Positions 1-8,838 of a DNA stretch of 64,000 nucleotides are shown here, in pieces. Below the pieces are notes generated by a model. That model was not told the origin of the DNA. It made no database searches and saw only the letters and a list, made by a program, of their open reading frames with translations. Each line of letters opens with the position of its first letter. The first letter of the stretch is position 1. This stretch comes from an uncultured bacterium (GTDB lineage: Bacteria; Bacteroidota; Ignavibacteria; Kapaibacteriales; UBA4661): positions 103,681-167,680 of the forward strand of contig CALCNX010000051.1 in assembly GCA_937899715.1 (NCBI GenBank), given 5' to 3'. Made by a program: the position numbers and the translations under genes.

Positions 1-536
1 GGAGTGATAGTGCTTGAAAGGTTTTGGTTGTATACCTCGCGGGTGATGCAAAAGATGAAATTTGTGCGTTCACCGTCACGATGCCTTGTTTCTCTGTGCT
101 TCCCGCCTATTTTTTCAACAGCTTTTTGTGAGCGAAGATTTTCAGAATCCACGACAAAAATAACATTTTCGACAAATTGAAAAGCGTGAGCCAACATGAG
201 ACGCTTCATTTCGCTGTTGTATCGCCCGCCCCAGTACGCCCGTGCCAGAAACGACCAGCCAATTTCAATTTCGCTCTTCTCCTCGTCGTAGTTGTTGTAA
301 CGCGAAGTGCCAATGACCGCACCAGTTCTTGCATCCAGTGCCACAAGTGCACCACCCGAAGCAAGTGTATCGGTGAAAAATTCTGTAAATATCGCACGGT
401 CAGAACGATTCTTGGGATGCTGCGCCCAGATAAGCGGGTCGGCGGCAGCCGCACAAAGGTCGTCGAAATCATGTTCGGTGAGCGGGCGGAGCCGGAGCAG
501 ATCGCCAGTCAGTGTTGGTTGCAGTTGAAATGGCAT
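1..536 (-). CDS. GNAT family N-acetyltransferase, RimJ/RimL type (3' end cut by window edge)
   Basis: The reading frame starts with MPFQLQPTLTGDLLRLRPL at 536 and stays open to base 1, so about 178 residues are visible and the C-terminus is missing. The opening LTGDLLRLRPLTEHDFDDL followed by VIGTSRYNNYD and EIEIGWSFLARAYWGGRYNSEMKRLML is the typical layout of RimJ/RimL-like acetyltransferases, which move an acetyl group from acetyl-CoA to a protein N-terminus or a small-molecule amine. VDSENLRSQKAVEKIGG matches the late GNAT motif with the conserved Asn-x-x-Ser. The substrate cannot be read from the sequence. It is on the same strand as the lipoprotein and recombinase genes to its right, separated by 107 bp. 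Confidence 0.8.
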   Translation of the reverse strand, partial: MPFQLQPTLTGDLLRLRPLTEHDFDDLCAAAADPLIWAQHPKNRSDRAIFTEFFTDTLASGGALVALDARTGAVIGTSRYNNYDEEKSEIEIGWSFLARAYWGGRYNSEMKRLMLAHAFQFVENVIFVVDSENLRSQKAVEKIGGKHRETRHRDGERTNFIFCITREVYNQNLSSTIT

Positions 537-643
537 TATTGATAGTAATTTTTGCAAAAAAATAATGTGGAAGTTTGATTGTACAGAATGTAGTTTTTGT
601 ACGATGAAAATTATGTATAGAAATAGCGTGATAAAACTATCTT

Positions 644-1111
644 TTAGCGAATTTCTTTGCGTATATCGGGTGCAACAGGCTTTACAGCGCTGTCTTGACG
701 TGCCTTGTCCGCCCCTTGTTGTTCTTTTTCCTTCCGCTCCTTTTCTTTTTGGTCTTTTTCTTTTGGCTCTTTTTCCTTTTCTTTCTGCTCTTTTTTTGTC
801 TCTTCTTCGCCGATCTGCCGTGCGCGATTGCGGGCGGAATCAAGCATCTGCCGGAGTTTTTCGGGCTTTGACGTTAAGTCGTTGAAGCGCTGACGGAATA
901 CCGCTTCGGTGAAGCCATGCTGCTGGATGATAGCGCGAACACGGGCGTTTGCTTTTGCTGTGTCGTTGGGGTATTGCTCCCGTGCAATCAAGACTTCGGT
1001 GTAGGTTTGCACAAAATTTTCATCGTCCTTCGACCACGAGCCAGAACAGGATGAAACGAGAAAGAGGGCGGCTCCGATAAGAACATATCGGAAATGAAGA
1101 AAAAATTTCAT
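644..1111 (-). CDS. Lipoprotein with charged Lys/Glu-rich tail (DUF4296-like)
   Basis: This 155-residue protein has a lipoprotein signal: MKFFLHFRYVLIGAALFL followed by the lipobox VSSC, so Cys22 is probably lipidated. The mature part begins with a short helical segment (FVQTYTEVLIAREQYP...TEAVFRQRFNDL, about residues 33-90) that resembles the small DUF4296 lipoproteins of Bacteroidota; that family assignment is a pattern match only. From about residue 100 to 140 the protein is almost purely Lys, Glu, Gln and Asp in KEKE-type repeats, probably a charged helix or coiled coil. Its ATG overlaps the end of the recombinase gene by 4 bp (1108-1111), so the two are probably translationally coupled. 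Function unknown. Confidence 0.7.
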   Translation of the reverse strand: MKFFLHFRYVLIGAALFLVSSCSGSWSKDDENFVQTYTEVLIAREQYPNDTAKANARVRAIIQQHGFTEAVFRQRFNDLTSKPEKLRQMLDSARNRARQIGEEETKKEQKEKEKEPKEKDQKEKERKEKEQQGADKARQDSAVKPVAPDIRKEIR

Positions 1112-2049
1112 GCGCGAGGGTGAAAAGATGTATGAACTTCTTTGATGTATTCACGGTCAATATGCGTATAAATCTGCGTTGTGGCAATATCTGCATGACC
1201 AAGCATTTCTTGTACTGCCCTGAGATTCGCTCCGCCTTCCAGCAAGTGCGTGGCAAAGGAGTGACGGAACATATGGGGATGCACCTCGTCAATGCCCGCT
1301 TGCAGGGCGGAGTCGTGGACAATGTTCCAGACCGACATCCGCGAAAGTGGCGTACCACGCTGATTGAGGAAAAGCGCATCGGCAGAGTCGGTGTTTTCTT
1401 TCACCCAAAGCGTCCGGGCGAGGCGTTTGTATTGGCTTATCCACTCTAACGCAGTCTTACCGATAGGTACAATGCGCTCTTTGGAGCCTTTTCCAAATAC
1501 ACGAATCACTTCTGCCTCCCAGAGAATATCGCGCTGCTGCAAGCCGCAGGCTTCCGATGCCCGGAGACCGCAGGCGTACAAGACTTCCAAAAGCGCCTTG
1601 TTGCGCAAACCGTCAGCGCGAGTGGTGTCGGGTTGGTCGAGGATTTTGGCAATTTGCGGATAGGACAATACTTCGGGCAAAAGGCGCTGCGGTTTGGGTA
1701 AATCCACAAGCTCCGAAGGATTGGTCGGCGACAGCTGCACCGACGAGAGAAATTTATAGAGTGAGCGAATAGAGTATAAATACCGCGTCCGCGAACTTGT
1801 TCCCAAGCCCATGTCGGCAAGCATTGTTAAGAACTCTAGTATGTGTGCGGTCTGCACGTTTGCGAAGGAAGAAATGCTTTTTTGTTCCAAAAACTCAATG
1901 AACCGCGTCAAATCTATCGTGTACGAACTGACGGTGTTTTCTGCCAACCCGCGTTCCAGTGCGATGTGGTGCGTAAACTGTTTCAGTTCTCGTTGCATCA
2001 AAGAACGTGGCGCTTGCACAGGCTTCTCTGCAAACTCTGTTGTGTCCAT
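1108..2049 (-). CDS. xerD: Tyrosine recombinase XerC/XerD
   Basis: This 313-residue protein has the full Xer layout: an N-terminal SAM-like core-binding domain (about residues 16-105) and a C-terminal catalytic domain. The catalytic residues are visible as Arg163 (ACGLRASEAC), Lys187 (GKGSKER), His259 and Arg262 (HMFRHSFATHLL), His285 (LGHADIATTQ) and the nucleophile Tyr294 (IYTHI). Length and spacing are those of the chromosome dimer-resolving XerC/XerD enzymes, which act at dif with FtsK, rather than of phage or integron integrases. No att-like repeats or cargo are seen nearby. XerC and XerD cannot be separated reliably from sequence alone; XerD is slightly favoured by the motif context. 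The 3' end overlaps the lipoprotein gene by 4 bp. Confidence 0.9.
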   Translation of the reverse strand: MDTTEFAEKPVQAPRSLMQRELKQFTHHIALERGLAENTVSSYTIDLTRFIEFLEQKSISSFANVQTAHILEFLTMLADMGLGTSSRTRYLYSIRSLYKFLSSVQLSPTNPSELVDLPKPQRLLPEVLSYPQIAKILDQPDTTRADGLRNKALLEVLYACGLRASEACGLQQRDILWEAEVIRVFGKGSKERIVPIGKTALEWISQYKRLARTLWVKENTDSADALFLNQRGTPLSRMSVWNIVHDSALQAGIDEVHPHMFRHSFATHLLEGGANLRAVQEMLGHADIATTQIYTHIDREYIKEVHTSFHPRA

Positions 2050-2131
2050 AATTGTCCGTCCAAAAGTGAAATTTTATGCTGCCCACAAAAATACACTTTT
2101 GTAACCATTTTTCCGTGAACGCAGTTTTTCG

Positions 2132-2139
2132 TATCTTCG
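2132..2139 (+). promoter_or_regulatory. TATCTTCG promoter-like -10/-7 box
   Basis: The octamer TATCTTCG lies 36 nt before the ATG at 2176 and resembles the Bacteroidota -7 element TAnnTTTG. The same box occurs upstream of several other genes in this window. If it is a real promoter element, transcription would start close to 2146, which argues for the downstream start codon of the OmpA gene. No convincing -35 element was seen at the right distance. Confidence 0.3.
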
Positions 2140-2175
2140 TTCTTGATGCAGAAACACCCTTTTGTTCTCACAACC

Positions 2176-4539
2176 ATGACCCCAGATATTACGCGGCACA
2201 GCACCGTCTCGCGCATTCATAACAGCTTCCGCATTTTCCCTATCGCGCTGACGCTCACCATAGCTGCTTGCTTCTTTTCTTTGCCTCTTTTTGCGCAGTC
2301 TCAGCAAATTCAGACGCTCCCACCCGCATATCCTCAGTTTCGCTTTGGTCTTTTTGGAGCGGCGAATCAGAATTGGCACGTGGCGAATTTTGTTGCGCTT
2401 CCCGAAACAGGTCCAAGTATTTACAGAGGTGTAGGCTTTGATTACACCGGCACAAAAGATTCAATAATCACGCGCCAAGATACAACGAGGAATGGTTCTG
2501 TTCAAGTTATACTACCAGCTTTGGGACTGACATTAGAGTCATTATTTTCTCCCAATTTTGGAGTTTCGGCACGATTATCATACGCGCCGCATAACGTACT
2601 ATTTCGTAAAAATGAGTTATTGTTTTTGGGACTAGCTAATCCGAGTTCCAATACTGCTACTCTGGTGGAAACTGAGGTTGAGCGCAAACTAGATGTATCG
2701 TTTTCCACTATTGCATTTGAACCAACATTTTTTTTTCAAATACCGATTGCTTCGACCAACTTGAAGACGTATCTAGGTTTTCGTGTTGGATATACTATAC
2801 CTAGCAATTACTCACAACTCTTTCTTCTCACACAGGAAGGTGCGGAATTTTTAACACCACAACCAGTTGGTAATAGTATCATATATCTTCGCACCAATAA
2901 ATATGATGAGAGAAGTGGTACATTTACTAGCCGCAATCCACTTGCCCTTTCCGCTCTCGCCGGAATCGGCTACGAAATCCCAATTGAAGGTCTGACGCTT
3001 GCAGGTGGTATGGGGCGTTTATCGGTGCAGCCGGAAGTCTTCGGAATGTGGGGCTTGAATCCTGTGGTGCAGGGCTTGGAGTGGAATTTGCATCAGTTAC
3101 GTGCGGGCGTATCGGTATTCTACCGTCAAGACGAGATGATACAACGCTTCGAGGAGCGCCGTCAGGTGGACACTATTATCGTCTATCAAAAGCGGATTCG
3201 CAATCCATTCATGGTCGGTATTTCGACGTTTTCCCGCGATACCACGCTCACCGTAGAGAACGGCAAGCGCGTCCGTACCATCTCCGAGACTCTGCGTCGC
3301 GTTGATACGGCGTTCTCTACCCCGCCGCCGCGTATGGATGTGGACGTGACCGCCGTAGGCGTTACCGAAAAAGGGGAAGAAAAGAAACTCGTGCAGTTAC
3401 GTCTGGAAGAATTTGTCGTGCAGCGCTACGTGCCGCTTCTGAACTATGTCTTTTTCGACGACCAGTCCTCCGCACTGCATGAACGCTATGTGCGTATTAG
3501 TTCCGATAACACCGCACTTTTCGATGTAGATAAACTCTACCAAAAAGGGACGCTGGATATTTACCGAAATATGCTGAATATCATCGGCAAGCGCCTTCGG
3601 CAGTTCCCCGATGCGGTTATCACTATCACCGGCTGCAATACGGGCGTTGGCGCAGAGGACGGCAATACGGCACTTTCGGCGGCACGTGCTGAAGCCGTGC
3701 GGCGATATTTGCTGGATGCGTGGAATATCGCAGGCAACCGCATTATTATGAAAGCGCGAAATCTGTCGGAACAAGCCTCGCTGCCCAAAACCGAGCCGGA
3801 CAAAATCGAAGAAAATCGCCGTGTGGAAATTACATCGTCGGTGCGCGAAGTGCTCGACCCGATTCTTCTGAGCGATACCATGCGCGTCTCGAACCCGCCC
3901 ACCATACGCTTTTCGCCAACGGTCAAAACGGAAAAACGAATGGCAGAGTGGTCGTTGCTGGCATTTAGCGAAGGACAAGATGTAAAGCAGTTTTCATCCG
4001 AAACCACAACTACCAACGACCCAGAAGTAACACTTGGGACAGCACAGGAAAACGGGCTGCCAAGCCGCATAGACTGGACACCACCAAAGCAAGGCGACGG
4101 CAGTTTGAAACTAAGCGGGGCGCTTGAGTTTACGCTCTCCGCACGAGACGAAGGCGGCAAAAGCGGCTTTGCGCATGGATTTCTGCCGGTGGAAAAAATT
4201 GTTTTGCCCGATAAGAAAATTGAGCAGTTTAGTCTTGTGCTCTTTGGCTTCAATAAATCCGAGATTAGCGAACAAAACCAACGCATTATCGGTTTTATTA
4301 ACTCCATTATTCGCCCTAATTCCAAAATCACGATTGCCGGCTATACCGACCGCACGGGTGATAACGCCTACAACCGCACACTTTCCCGCCAACGCGCCTC
4401 AGAACTGGCTCGGCTCATAGACCAGCCGCTATCAAAGGCACAGGGCTTCGGCGAGGACACGCTCATATACGACAACTCCACACCGGAAGGACGCTTTTAC
4501 TGCCGCACGGTGAACGTCTCGGTGGAAACGTCAAAATGA
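2176..4539 (+). CDS. Outer-membrane protein with beta-barrel-like N-terminus and two OmpA-like domains
   Basis: From the ATG at 2176 this is 787 residues. A signal peptide (FPIALTLTIAACFFSLPLFAQS) ends near residue 40. Residues 45-330 look like a PorT/OmpW-type barrel ending with GVSVFYRQDEM. Two OmpA-like peptidoglycan-binding modules follow: one around LDIYRNMLNIIGKRL...ENRRVEI, and a C-terminal one from FSLVLFGFNKSEI through TIAGYTDRTGDNAYNRTLSRQRA to the end. A tandem TTG/ATG at 2143-2148 would add 10-11 residues before the signal peptide; I chose 2176 because of the upstream TATCTTCG box and a normal signal peptide. It is paralogous to the protein at 6550-8838. Roughly 2440-2940 is visibly more AT-rich than its flanks. 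Likely role: linking the outer membrane to peptidoglycan. Confidence 0.8.
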   Translation: MTPDITRHSTVSRIHNSFRIFPIALTLTIAACFFSLPLFAQSQQIQTLPPAYPQFRFGLFGAANQNWHVANFVALPETGPSIYRGVGFDYTGTKDSIITRQDTTRNGSVQVILPALGLTLESLFSPNFGVSARLSYAPHNVLFRKNELLFLGLANPSSNTATLVETEVERKLDVSFSTIAFEPTFFFQIPIASTNLKTYLGFRVGYTIPSNYSQLFLLTQEGAEFLTPQPVGNSIIYLRTNKYDERSGTFTSRNPLALSALAGIGYEIPIEGLTLAGGMGRLSVQPEVFGMWGLNPVVQGLEWNLHQLRAGVSVFYRQDEMIQRFEERRQVDTIIVYQKRIRNPFMVGISTFSRDTTLTVENGKRVRTISETLRRVDTAFSTPPPRMDVDVTAVGVTEKGEEKKLVQLRLEEFVVQRYVPLLNYVFFDDQSSALHERYVRISSDNTALFDVDKLYQKGTLDIYRNMLNIIGKRLRQFPDAVITITGCNTGVGAEDGNTALSAARAEAVRRYLLDAWNIAGNRIIMKARNLSEQASLPKTEPDKIEENRRVEITSSVREVLDPILLSDTMRVSNPPTIRFSPTVKTEKRMAEWSLLAFSEGQDVKQFSSETTTTNDPEVTLGTAQENGLPSRIDWTPPKQGDGSLKLSGALEFTLSARDEGGKSGFAHGFLPVEKIVLPDKKIEQFSLVLFGFNKSEISEQNQRIIGFINSIIRPNSKITIAGYTDRTGDNAYNRTLSRQRASELARLIDQPLSKAQGFGEDTLIYDNSTPEGRFYCRTVNVSVETSK

Positions 4540-4707
4540 TAAGGCTTGAATTGAAGAGGTGCGAACACTTCACACAATAGAAAAAACACCTTTTGGGAAC
4601 TGAACGCGGGAATTGTTTTCGCAATTTCCGTGTTTAGTCCATTCTAAGCCTGTTTTGTGTGCCGTTACAACCATTTAACGCGCCCAGATTTGACTTCCTT
4701 ATTATCA

Positions 4708-5706
4708 ATGCAACAACTATCCTTCGCCCAACGGTACGACGAGTACAAACAAGCAGTCGAAACCACATTAGCAAGTCTGATACCGAACCTCTTGCCACAA
4801 ACGCTTTACGAGCCAATGCGTTATACGCTGCTCAGTGGTGGGAAGCGCGTCCGACCTGTGCTGGCAATGCTTGCCTGCGATGCCGTCGGTGGAAACGGCA
4901 TGGATGCTCTCTATGCCGGAATTGCTGTTGAGATTCTGCACAATTTCACACTGATACACGACGACATTATGGACGCGGCTTCCGTTCGGCGCAATCGCCC
5001 GACGGTTCACGTCAAGTGGAATGAAAGCGCAGCAATTCTTTCCGGCGATGGCATGATTGCGATTGCATACCAAACACTTCTGCGCTCCCCTGATTTGACG
5101 CGGCTGCGAGAACTTATCGAGGCGATGAACACAGGCATTATTGAAGTCTGCGAGGGGCAAGCGCTCGACCTTGAGTTTCAAGACTGTGCCACGATTGGGC
5201 TGGGACAGTATTTTGAAATGATCGACAAGAAAACGGCAAAAATGCTGGAGTTGGCGGTCAAGGTCGGCGGCATTATCGGCGGCGGCTCTGGCACACAAAT
5301 TGAAGCACTTTGTCGGTATGCTCAGACAGCAGGTATTGCATTTCAGGTGCAGGATGATTGGCTTGATATTGCCGCCGATGCCGCAAAACTTGGCAAAACA
5401 ATTGGTGGCGATATTCTGGAAGGCAAAAAGACATATCTCATCATCAAAGCGCTCGAACAGCGTGATTCTTTGCCGCCGGGCGACCGCACTTTGCTGGATG
5501 AATTTCTGCAAAAACGTGGACTTTCAGCAGAATATATTCCCACAATGCAGTGTCTTTTCGAGCAAAATGGTATTTTTGCAAACGCACGGTGCGAAGTCGA
5601 AAGACTGACCCATGAAGCTCATGCTGCCTTGGATGCACTGCCCGACAACGTAGGACGCACGCTCCTTCATGAGTTTGCAACGATGCTCTTGGAGCGGACG
5701 CATTAA
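4708..5706 (+). CDS. Polyprenyl diphosphate synthase (FPP/GGPP synthase type)
   Basis: A 332-residue trans-prenyltransferase. Visible motifs are the substrate-binding GGKRVRP (44-50), the first Asp-rich motif DDIMD (85-89, within LIHDDIMDAASVRRNRPTVH), the Gln/Asp segment YFEMIDKKTAKML, and the second Asp-rich motif DDWLD (216-220). These bind the Mg-diphosphate of the allylic substrate during chain elongation with isopentenyl diphosphate. Product length cannot be fixed by eye; C15-C20 or a quinone side-chain precursor are all possible. An upstream in-frame start at 4657 would add 17 residues (MCRYNHLTRPDLTSLLS) unlike the family, so the ATG at 4708 is preferred. HPr follows after 30 bp and CoaD after that, on the same strand. 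Confidence 0.9.
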   Translation: MQQLSFAQRYDEYKQAVETTLASLIPNLLPQTLYEPMRYTLLSGGKRVRPVLAMLACDAVGGNGMDALYAGIAVEILHNFTLIHDDIMDAASVRRNRPTVHVKWNESAAILSGDGMIAIAYQTLLRSPDLTRLRELIEAMNTGIIEVCEGQALDLEFQDCATIGLGQYFEMIDKKTAKMLELAVKVGGIIGGGSGTQIEALCRYAQTAGIAFQVQDDWLDIAADAAKLGKTIGGDILEGKKTYLIIKALEQRDSLPPGDRTLLDEFLQKRGLSAEYIPTMQCLFEQNGIFANARCEVERLTHEAHAALDALPDNVGRTLLHEFATMLLERTH

Positions 5707-5736
5707 AAACCCGAACGTATTTTTTGGAAAACTTTC

Positions 5737-6003
5737 ATGATAGAACACGTCGTAACCATCAGAAACAAAGCTGGTCTGCACACCCGTCCGGCTGCGATGT
5801 TGGTAAAAATAACAGCCCGCTTTACGTCCGAAATTTTCTTGGCGCGTGGCGGATTTCGGGTGAATGCGAAAAGCATTATCGGCGTGATGACGCTTGCGGC
5901 GGAGCAGAACTCAGAACTTACCATCGAACTTGATGGCGAGGACGAGGAACAAGCGCTCAAAGAAATGCTTGAATTTTTTGAAGCAGGCTTTGGAGAAGCC
6001 TAA
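5737..6003 (+). CDS. ptsH: HPr family phosphocarrier protein
   Basis: An 88-residue HPr. The active-site segment NKAGLHTRPAAML places the phosphorylatable histidine at exactly position 15, and KSIIGVMTLA places the regulatory serine at exactly position 46. Both positions are those of classical HPr, so it could be phosphorylated by enzyme I on His15 and by HPr kinase on Ser46. No enzyme I, EIIA or HprK gene is in this window, so whether it serves sugar transport or only regulation is open. It sits between the polyprenyl synthase (30 bp gap) and coaD (40 bp gap), an arrangement with no obvious functional link. Confidence 0.9.
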   Translation: MIEHVVTIRNKAGLHTRPAAMLVKITARFTSEIFLARGGFRVNAKSIIGVMTLAAEQNSELTIELDGEDEEQALKEMLEFFEAGFGEA

Positions 6004-6043
6004 ACGTTGAAGTGAATTTCATAACCTCTCAAACCGTACCACC

Positions 6044-6526
6044 ATGCGCAAAGCAATTTACCCCGGCACATTCGACCCCATCACCAACGGACATATGGAC
6101 GTTTTGGAGCGCGCGCTGACAATGTTTGATGAAATTCGCGTTGTGGTAGCAAAAAACTCTGCTAAAAACCCGATGTTCTCGGAAGAAGAGCGTATTGCCA
6201 TGATTCAAGAAGCCGTGAAGCGTTTCCCGAATGTATCGGTGGAATCGTTTCAGGGCTTGACCGTAGATTATGCCCGCAGTTTCGGCGCAGTGGCTATTAT
6301 TCGCGGCTTACGTGCGGTGAGTGATTTTGAATATGAATTTCAAATTGCACTGATGAACCGCAAAATCGCGCCCTCAGTAACAACAACATTTTTGATGCCT
6401 CACGAAAAATATACCTACCTCAATTCCTCCATTATACGCGAACTGGCGCGGCACGGGCAAAGCGTAAGCGGCTTTGTACCCGAAAACGTCTCCAAAGCGC
6501 TGGAAGAAAAATATCCTCTGCGGTAA
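6044..6526 (+). CDS. coaD: Phosphopantetheine adenylyltransferase (CoA biosynthesis)
   Basis: A 160-residue enzyme of the nucleotidyltransferase superfamily that joins 4'-phosphopantetheine and ATP to give dephospho-CoA, the penultimate CoA step. The N-terminal YPGTFDPITNGHMDVLERA carries the T/HxGH nucleotide-binding signature, IIRGLRAVSDFEYEFQIALMNR is the CoaD-specific pantetheine-binding segment, and LNSSIIRELARHG corresponds to the conserved ISSTxVRE loop. Length equals the family norm and the frame is intact. It converges on the second OmpA gene with only 23 bp between the two stop codons. Confidence 0.97.
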   Translation: MRKAIYPGTFDPITNGHMDVLERALTMFDEIRVVVAKNSAKNPMFSEEERIAMIQEAVKRFPNVSVESFQGLTVDYARSFGAVAIIRGLRAVSDFEYEFQIALMNRKIAPSVTTTFLMPHEKYTYLNSSIIRELARHGQSVSGFVPENVSKALEEKYPLR

Positions 6527-6549
6527 AACCTTACCTCTCAACATAAACC

Positions 6550-8838
6550 TTACTTCTCAAGCGGCGTAGCAATCATCACCTGCACAACCCTACAATATGA
6601 GCGTCCTTCGGGTGTAGCATTGTCATGGAGTAATACGTCATTGCCAATCGGCACAATCTTGATGCGGTCTTCGGGGAGCTGAAGGAAATTTTTTACCTCC
6701 ACCGAGCGCCGGAATGCCAAATCACGATTGTACTCCCGCGAGCCAACGCGGTCGCCATAGCCAATGACCGTTACCTGCGAGTTCGGCTGTACGCGCTGCT
6801 TGATAAAACTAAGCAACGACAGATTGTCCGCGTTAATTTCTGCACGGTCGAAATCGAAGAGCATGAGCGAAAAGCGTTCCAAACGTTTATCTTTTACCTG
6901 CTCTACTCTTTTCTTTTTAACCGTTACTTGGCTCACTGTTACGGGCTTTTCAGCTTTCGCCTCGCGTCCTTCGAGGTCGGTGGCTTGTATGCTTGCAGTG
7001 AGCGGAATTTCACTCTCGCCCAAAAGCTGTTCAGCGATTCTCCATTGCTGGGCAGGCGGGGTTTCGCCCGTAACGGATTCGCCCGTCCACTGCTGAAGCA
7101 CTGAGCCGTCGCGCTTCACAGCCAGCGTCCACGAGCGTAAGCCCGCAGGGGCATCAATAATGGGCTGTAATTCCAGCGAGGGCGGTGTGAGCGTTCGTGT
7201 AATGGCGCGGTTTACGACCGGTGCAAGAAGGCTTGCTTGCGAAGCGGCAATTTCCGCACGACGATTCTCGGCAGCACCTTCCTCCACATCGCTGCTGGAT
7301 GCTTTTTCCGGCAATGTTCGTGCTTGAACGCGAATGCGGTCTGCTTTAATGCGCCAGATGGTCGCAAGGTACGTTTGAATTGCTTTCGCGCGTTTCATCG
7401 CAAGCTCGACGTTGTCCTTTTCTGTGCCGACATTGCTCGTGCAGCCTTGTATTGTTAGTCGTGCTTGTGGGTTTGCCCGAAGCCGTGAGCCAAGAATATT
7501 AAGCAACTGGGCATGGACAGCAATTGCATTATTTGGGAGTACGTCTTCCTTCCAAGCATCGGCGGCTTTCGTTGTCGTTAGCAGTATTTGGCGCGTTTGC
7601 TTCAGGTCTGCACCGTTATTGGCAAAGAAAATATGCGGTAAAAGCGGGAAATATGTTTCTGATTCAAATTCTTCCACCACGACCGTCGGATTGGGTTGCC
7701 GCGCTCCGTCCCAGTCTAAGCCGGTAACACGAACATCTACCTTGAGGGCGGATTGCTTCGGCACTTCGCGCACATATGACTCGTGAATAACAGTGCGCTC
7801 CACCACAAGACCATTTTCCTCGCTTGTGACCAAGCCGCTTTCGGTAGAACGCAAGCGCAAGCGTTCCTGCCCACTCTCCACGATAGCACTGGATGTGTCG
7901 CGCTCATAGACCGTTTCGCGTATAATAGGATTAACCGAGCCTTCGCCCCATTGGAACGACACGCCTGCTTGGATGGAGCCGATAGTCCATGAGCCGCTCT
8001 GTGCCGGACGTATTTCTTTGTCTATTCCATTGGTAAGGGTATCATTGCGCAGACCCGTTGCCGCTATGCTCGTAAAAGGAAAGTGATAACGAACAAACGG
8101 TGTTAAAAATGTGCTGCGCGATAGTGGAATATACCACTCCAAGCCTGCAAATGCCGAAAGAGCAAGCGTTGGCTCGGCTATTGAGCCGGAAAAGGACGGG
8201 TCTTCGCTGACTCTTTTACCACCGTAGGTGACGGACAAGGGGAAAATGGAATCGGTGTATGTTTTCTGTGATGCCACAATGTAGGATGCTTCTGCACCCA
8301 CAGAAATAAATAATTGCTCGAACAAGCGAATTCCAATCGCTGGCGCTACCTGGGCAGTGATGAGCGACATTTTGAGTCGGTGAGAAATATATGCCTGCTC
8401 GCCGGGACTTGCGAAGCCTATATTTTGGCGAAATGCAAATTCGGGTGTCGAATAACTTGCTCCCAAGCGTAATTGAACCTGAAACAATGATGATAGGCGA
8501 TGATCAAGAATAAACCCCAAACCGCCGCTAAAACCGGAAGCTGCACCATAGACAGAGTCTGTTGCAAATTTTGAACCGATGATAGGGCGCATCCCATTCA
8601 AATAGCCAAAATTAGCATTATGCTGCTCCAACGCACCCATGCCGTAGAAACCTAGCAACCACTGATACCCCGGCAATTCACGCTTCGGGCGTGTGGTAAC
8701 AGTGCTTTCGCGCCTGCCGGAAATGAGAATACTCGCGGTGTCGGAGGCTTTTTTCTGTTGCGCACAAGCCTCATCGGTGCCGAAACTCAGCACGAATGAT
8801 ATAGCCATGAAGAGAAGCACAAGCCAACGGTATTTCAC
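6550..8838 (-). CDS. Outer-membrane protein with two OmpA-like domains, paralogue of the gene at 2176
   Basis: A 762-residue protein with a GTG start at 8838 that overlaps the stop of hisB by 4 bp (GTGA). A signal peptide (WLVLLFMAISFVLSFGTDEACA) is followed by a barrel-like region with alternating aromatic strands to about residue 300, a middle OmpA-like module (LLNILGSRLRANPQARLTIQGC...ENRRAEI) and a C-terminal one (FSLMLFDFDRAEINADNLSLL...VTVIGYGDRVGSREYNRDLAFRRS). Order and motifs match the gene at 2176, and both end with a near-identical ATPEGR/TPEGR-x-YCR segment, so the two are diverged duplicates. Probably an outer-membrane to cell-wall linker. Transcription with hisB would be an odd coupling, since the functions are unrelated. 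Confidence 0.8.
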   Translation of the reverse strand: MKYRWLVLLFMAISFVLSFGTDEACAQQKKASDTASILISGRRESTVTTRPKRELPGYQWLLGFYGMGALEQHNANFGYLNGMRPIIGSKFATDSVYGAASGFSGGLGFILDHRLSSLFQVQLRLGASYSTPEFAFRQNIGFASPGEQAYISHRLKMSLITAQVAPAIGIRLFEQLFISVGAEASYIVASQKTYTDSIFPLSVTYGGKRVSEDPSFSGSIAEPTLALSAFAGLEWYIPLSRSTFLTPFVRYHFPFTSIAATGLRNDTLTNGIDKEIRPAQSGSWTIGSIQAGVSFQWGEGSVNPIIRETVYERDTSSAIVESGQERLRLRSTESGLVTSEENGLVVERTVIHESYVREVPKQSALKVDVRVTGLDWDGARQPNPTVVVEEFESETYFPLLPHIFFANNGADLKQTRQILLTTTKAADAWKEDVLPNNAIAVHAQLLNILGSRLRANPQARLTIQGCTSNVGTEKDNVELAMKRAKAIQTYLATIWRIKADRIRVQARTLPEKASSSDVEEGAAENRRAEIAASQASLLAPVVNRAITRTLTPPSLELQPIIDAPAGLRSWTLAVKRDGSVLQQWTGESVTGETPPAQQWRIAEQLLGESEIPLTASIQATDLEGREAKAEKPVTVSQVTVKKKRVEQVKDKRLERFSLMLFDFDRAEINADNLSLLSFIKQRVQPNSQVTVIGYGDRVGSREYNRDLAFRRSVEVKNFLQLPEDRIKIVPIGNDVLLHDNATPEGRSYCRVVQVMIATPLEK

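Noticed and set aside
1108..2049. XerC/D-like gene as an integrase marking a mobile element or integron
   Set aside because: Length and motifs are of housekeeping Xer; no attC sites, att repeats or cargo genes nearby.
3561..4331. Long open frame (about 250 codons) antisense to the first OmpA gene
   Set aside because: It lies fully inside a gene with clear domains, has no family look and no ribosome site. High-GC third positions often leave antisense frames open.
2176..8838. OmpA paralogues as active inverted repeats for a DNA inversion switch
   Set aside because: The protein sequences are clearly related but diverged far beyond what homologous recombination would use; no inversion-site-like ends seen.
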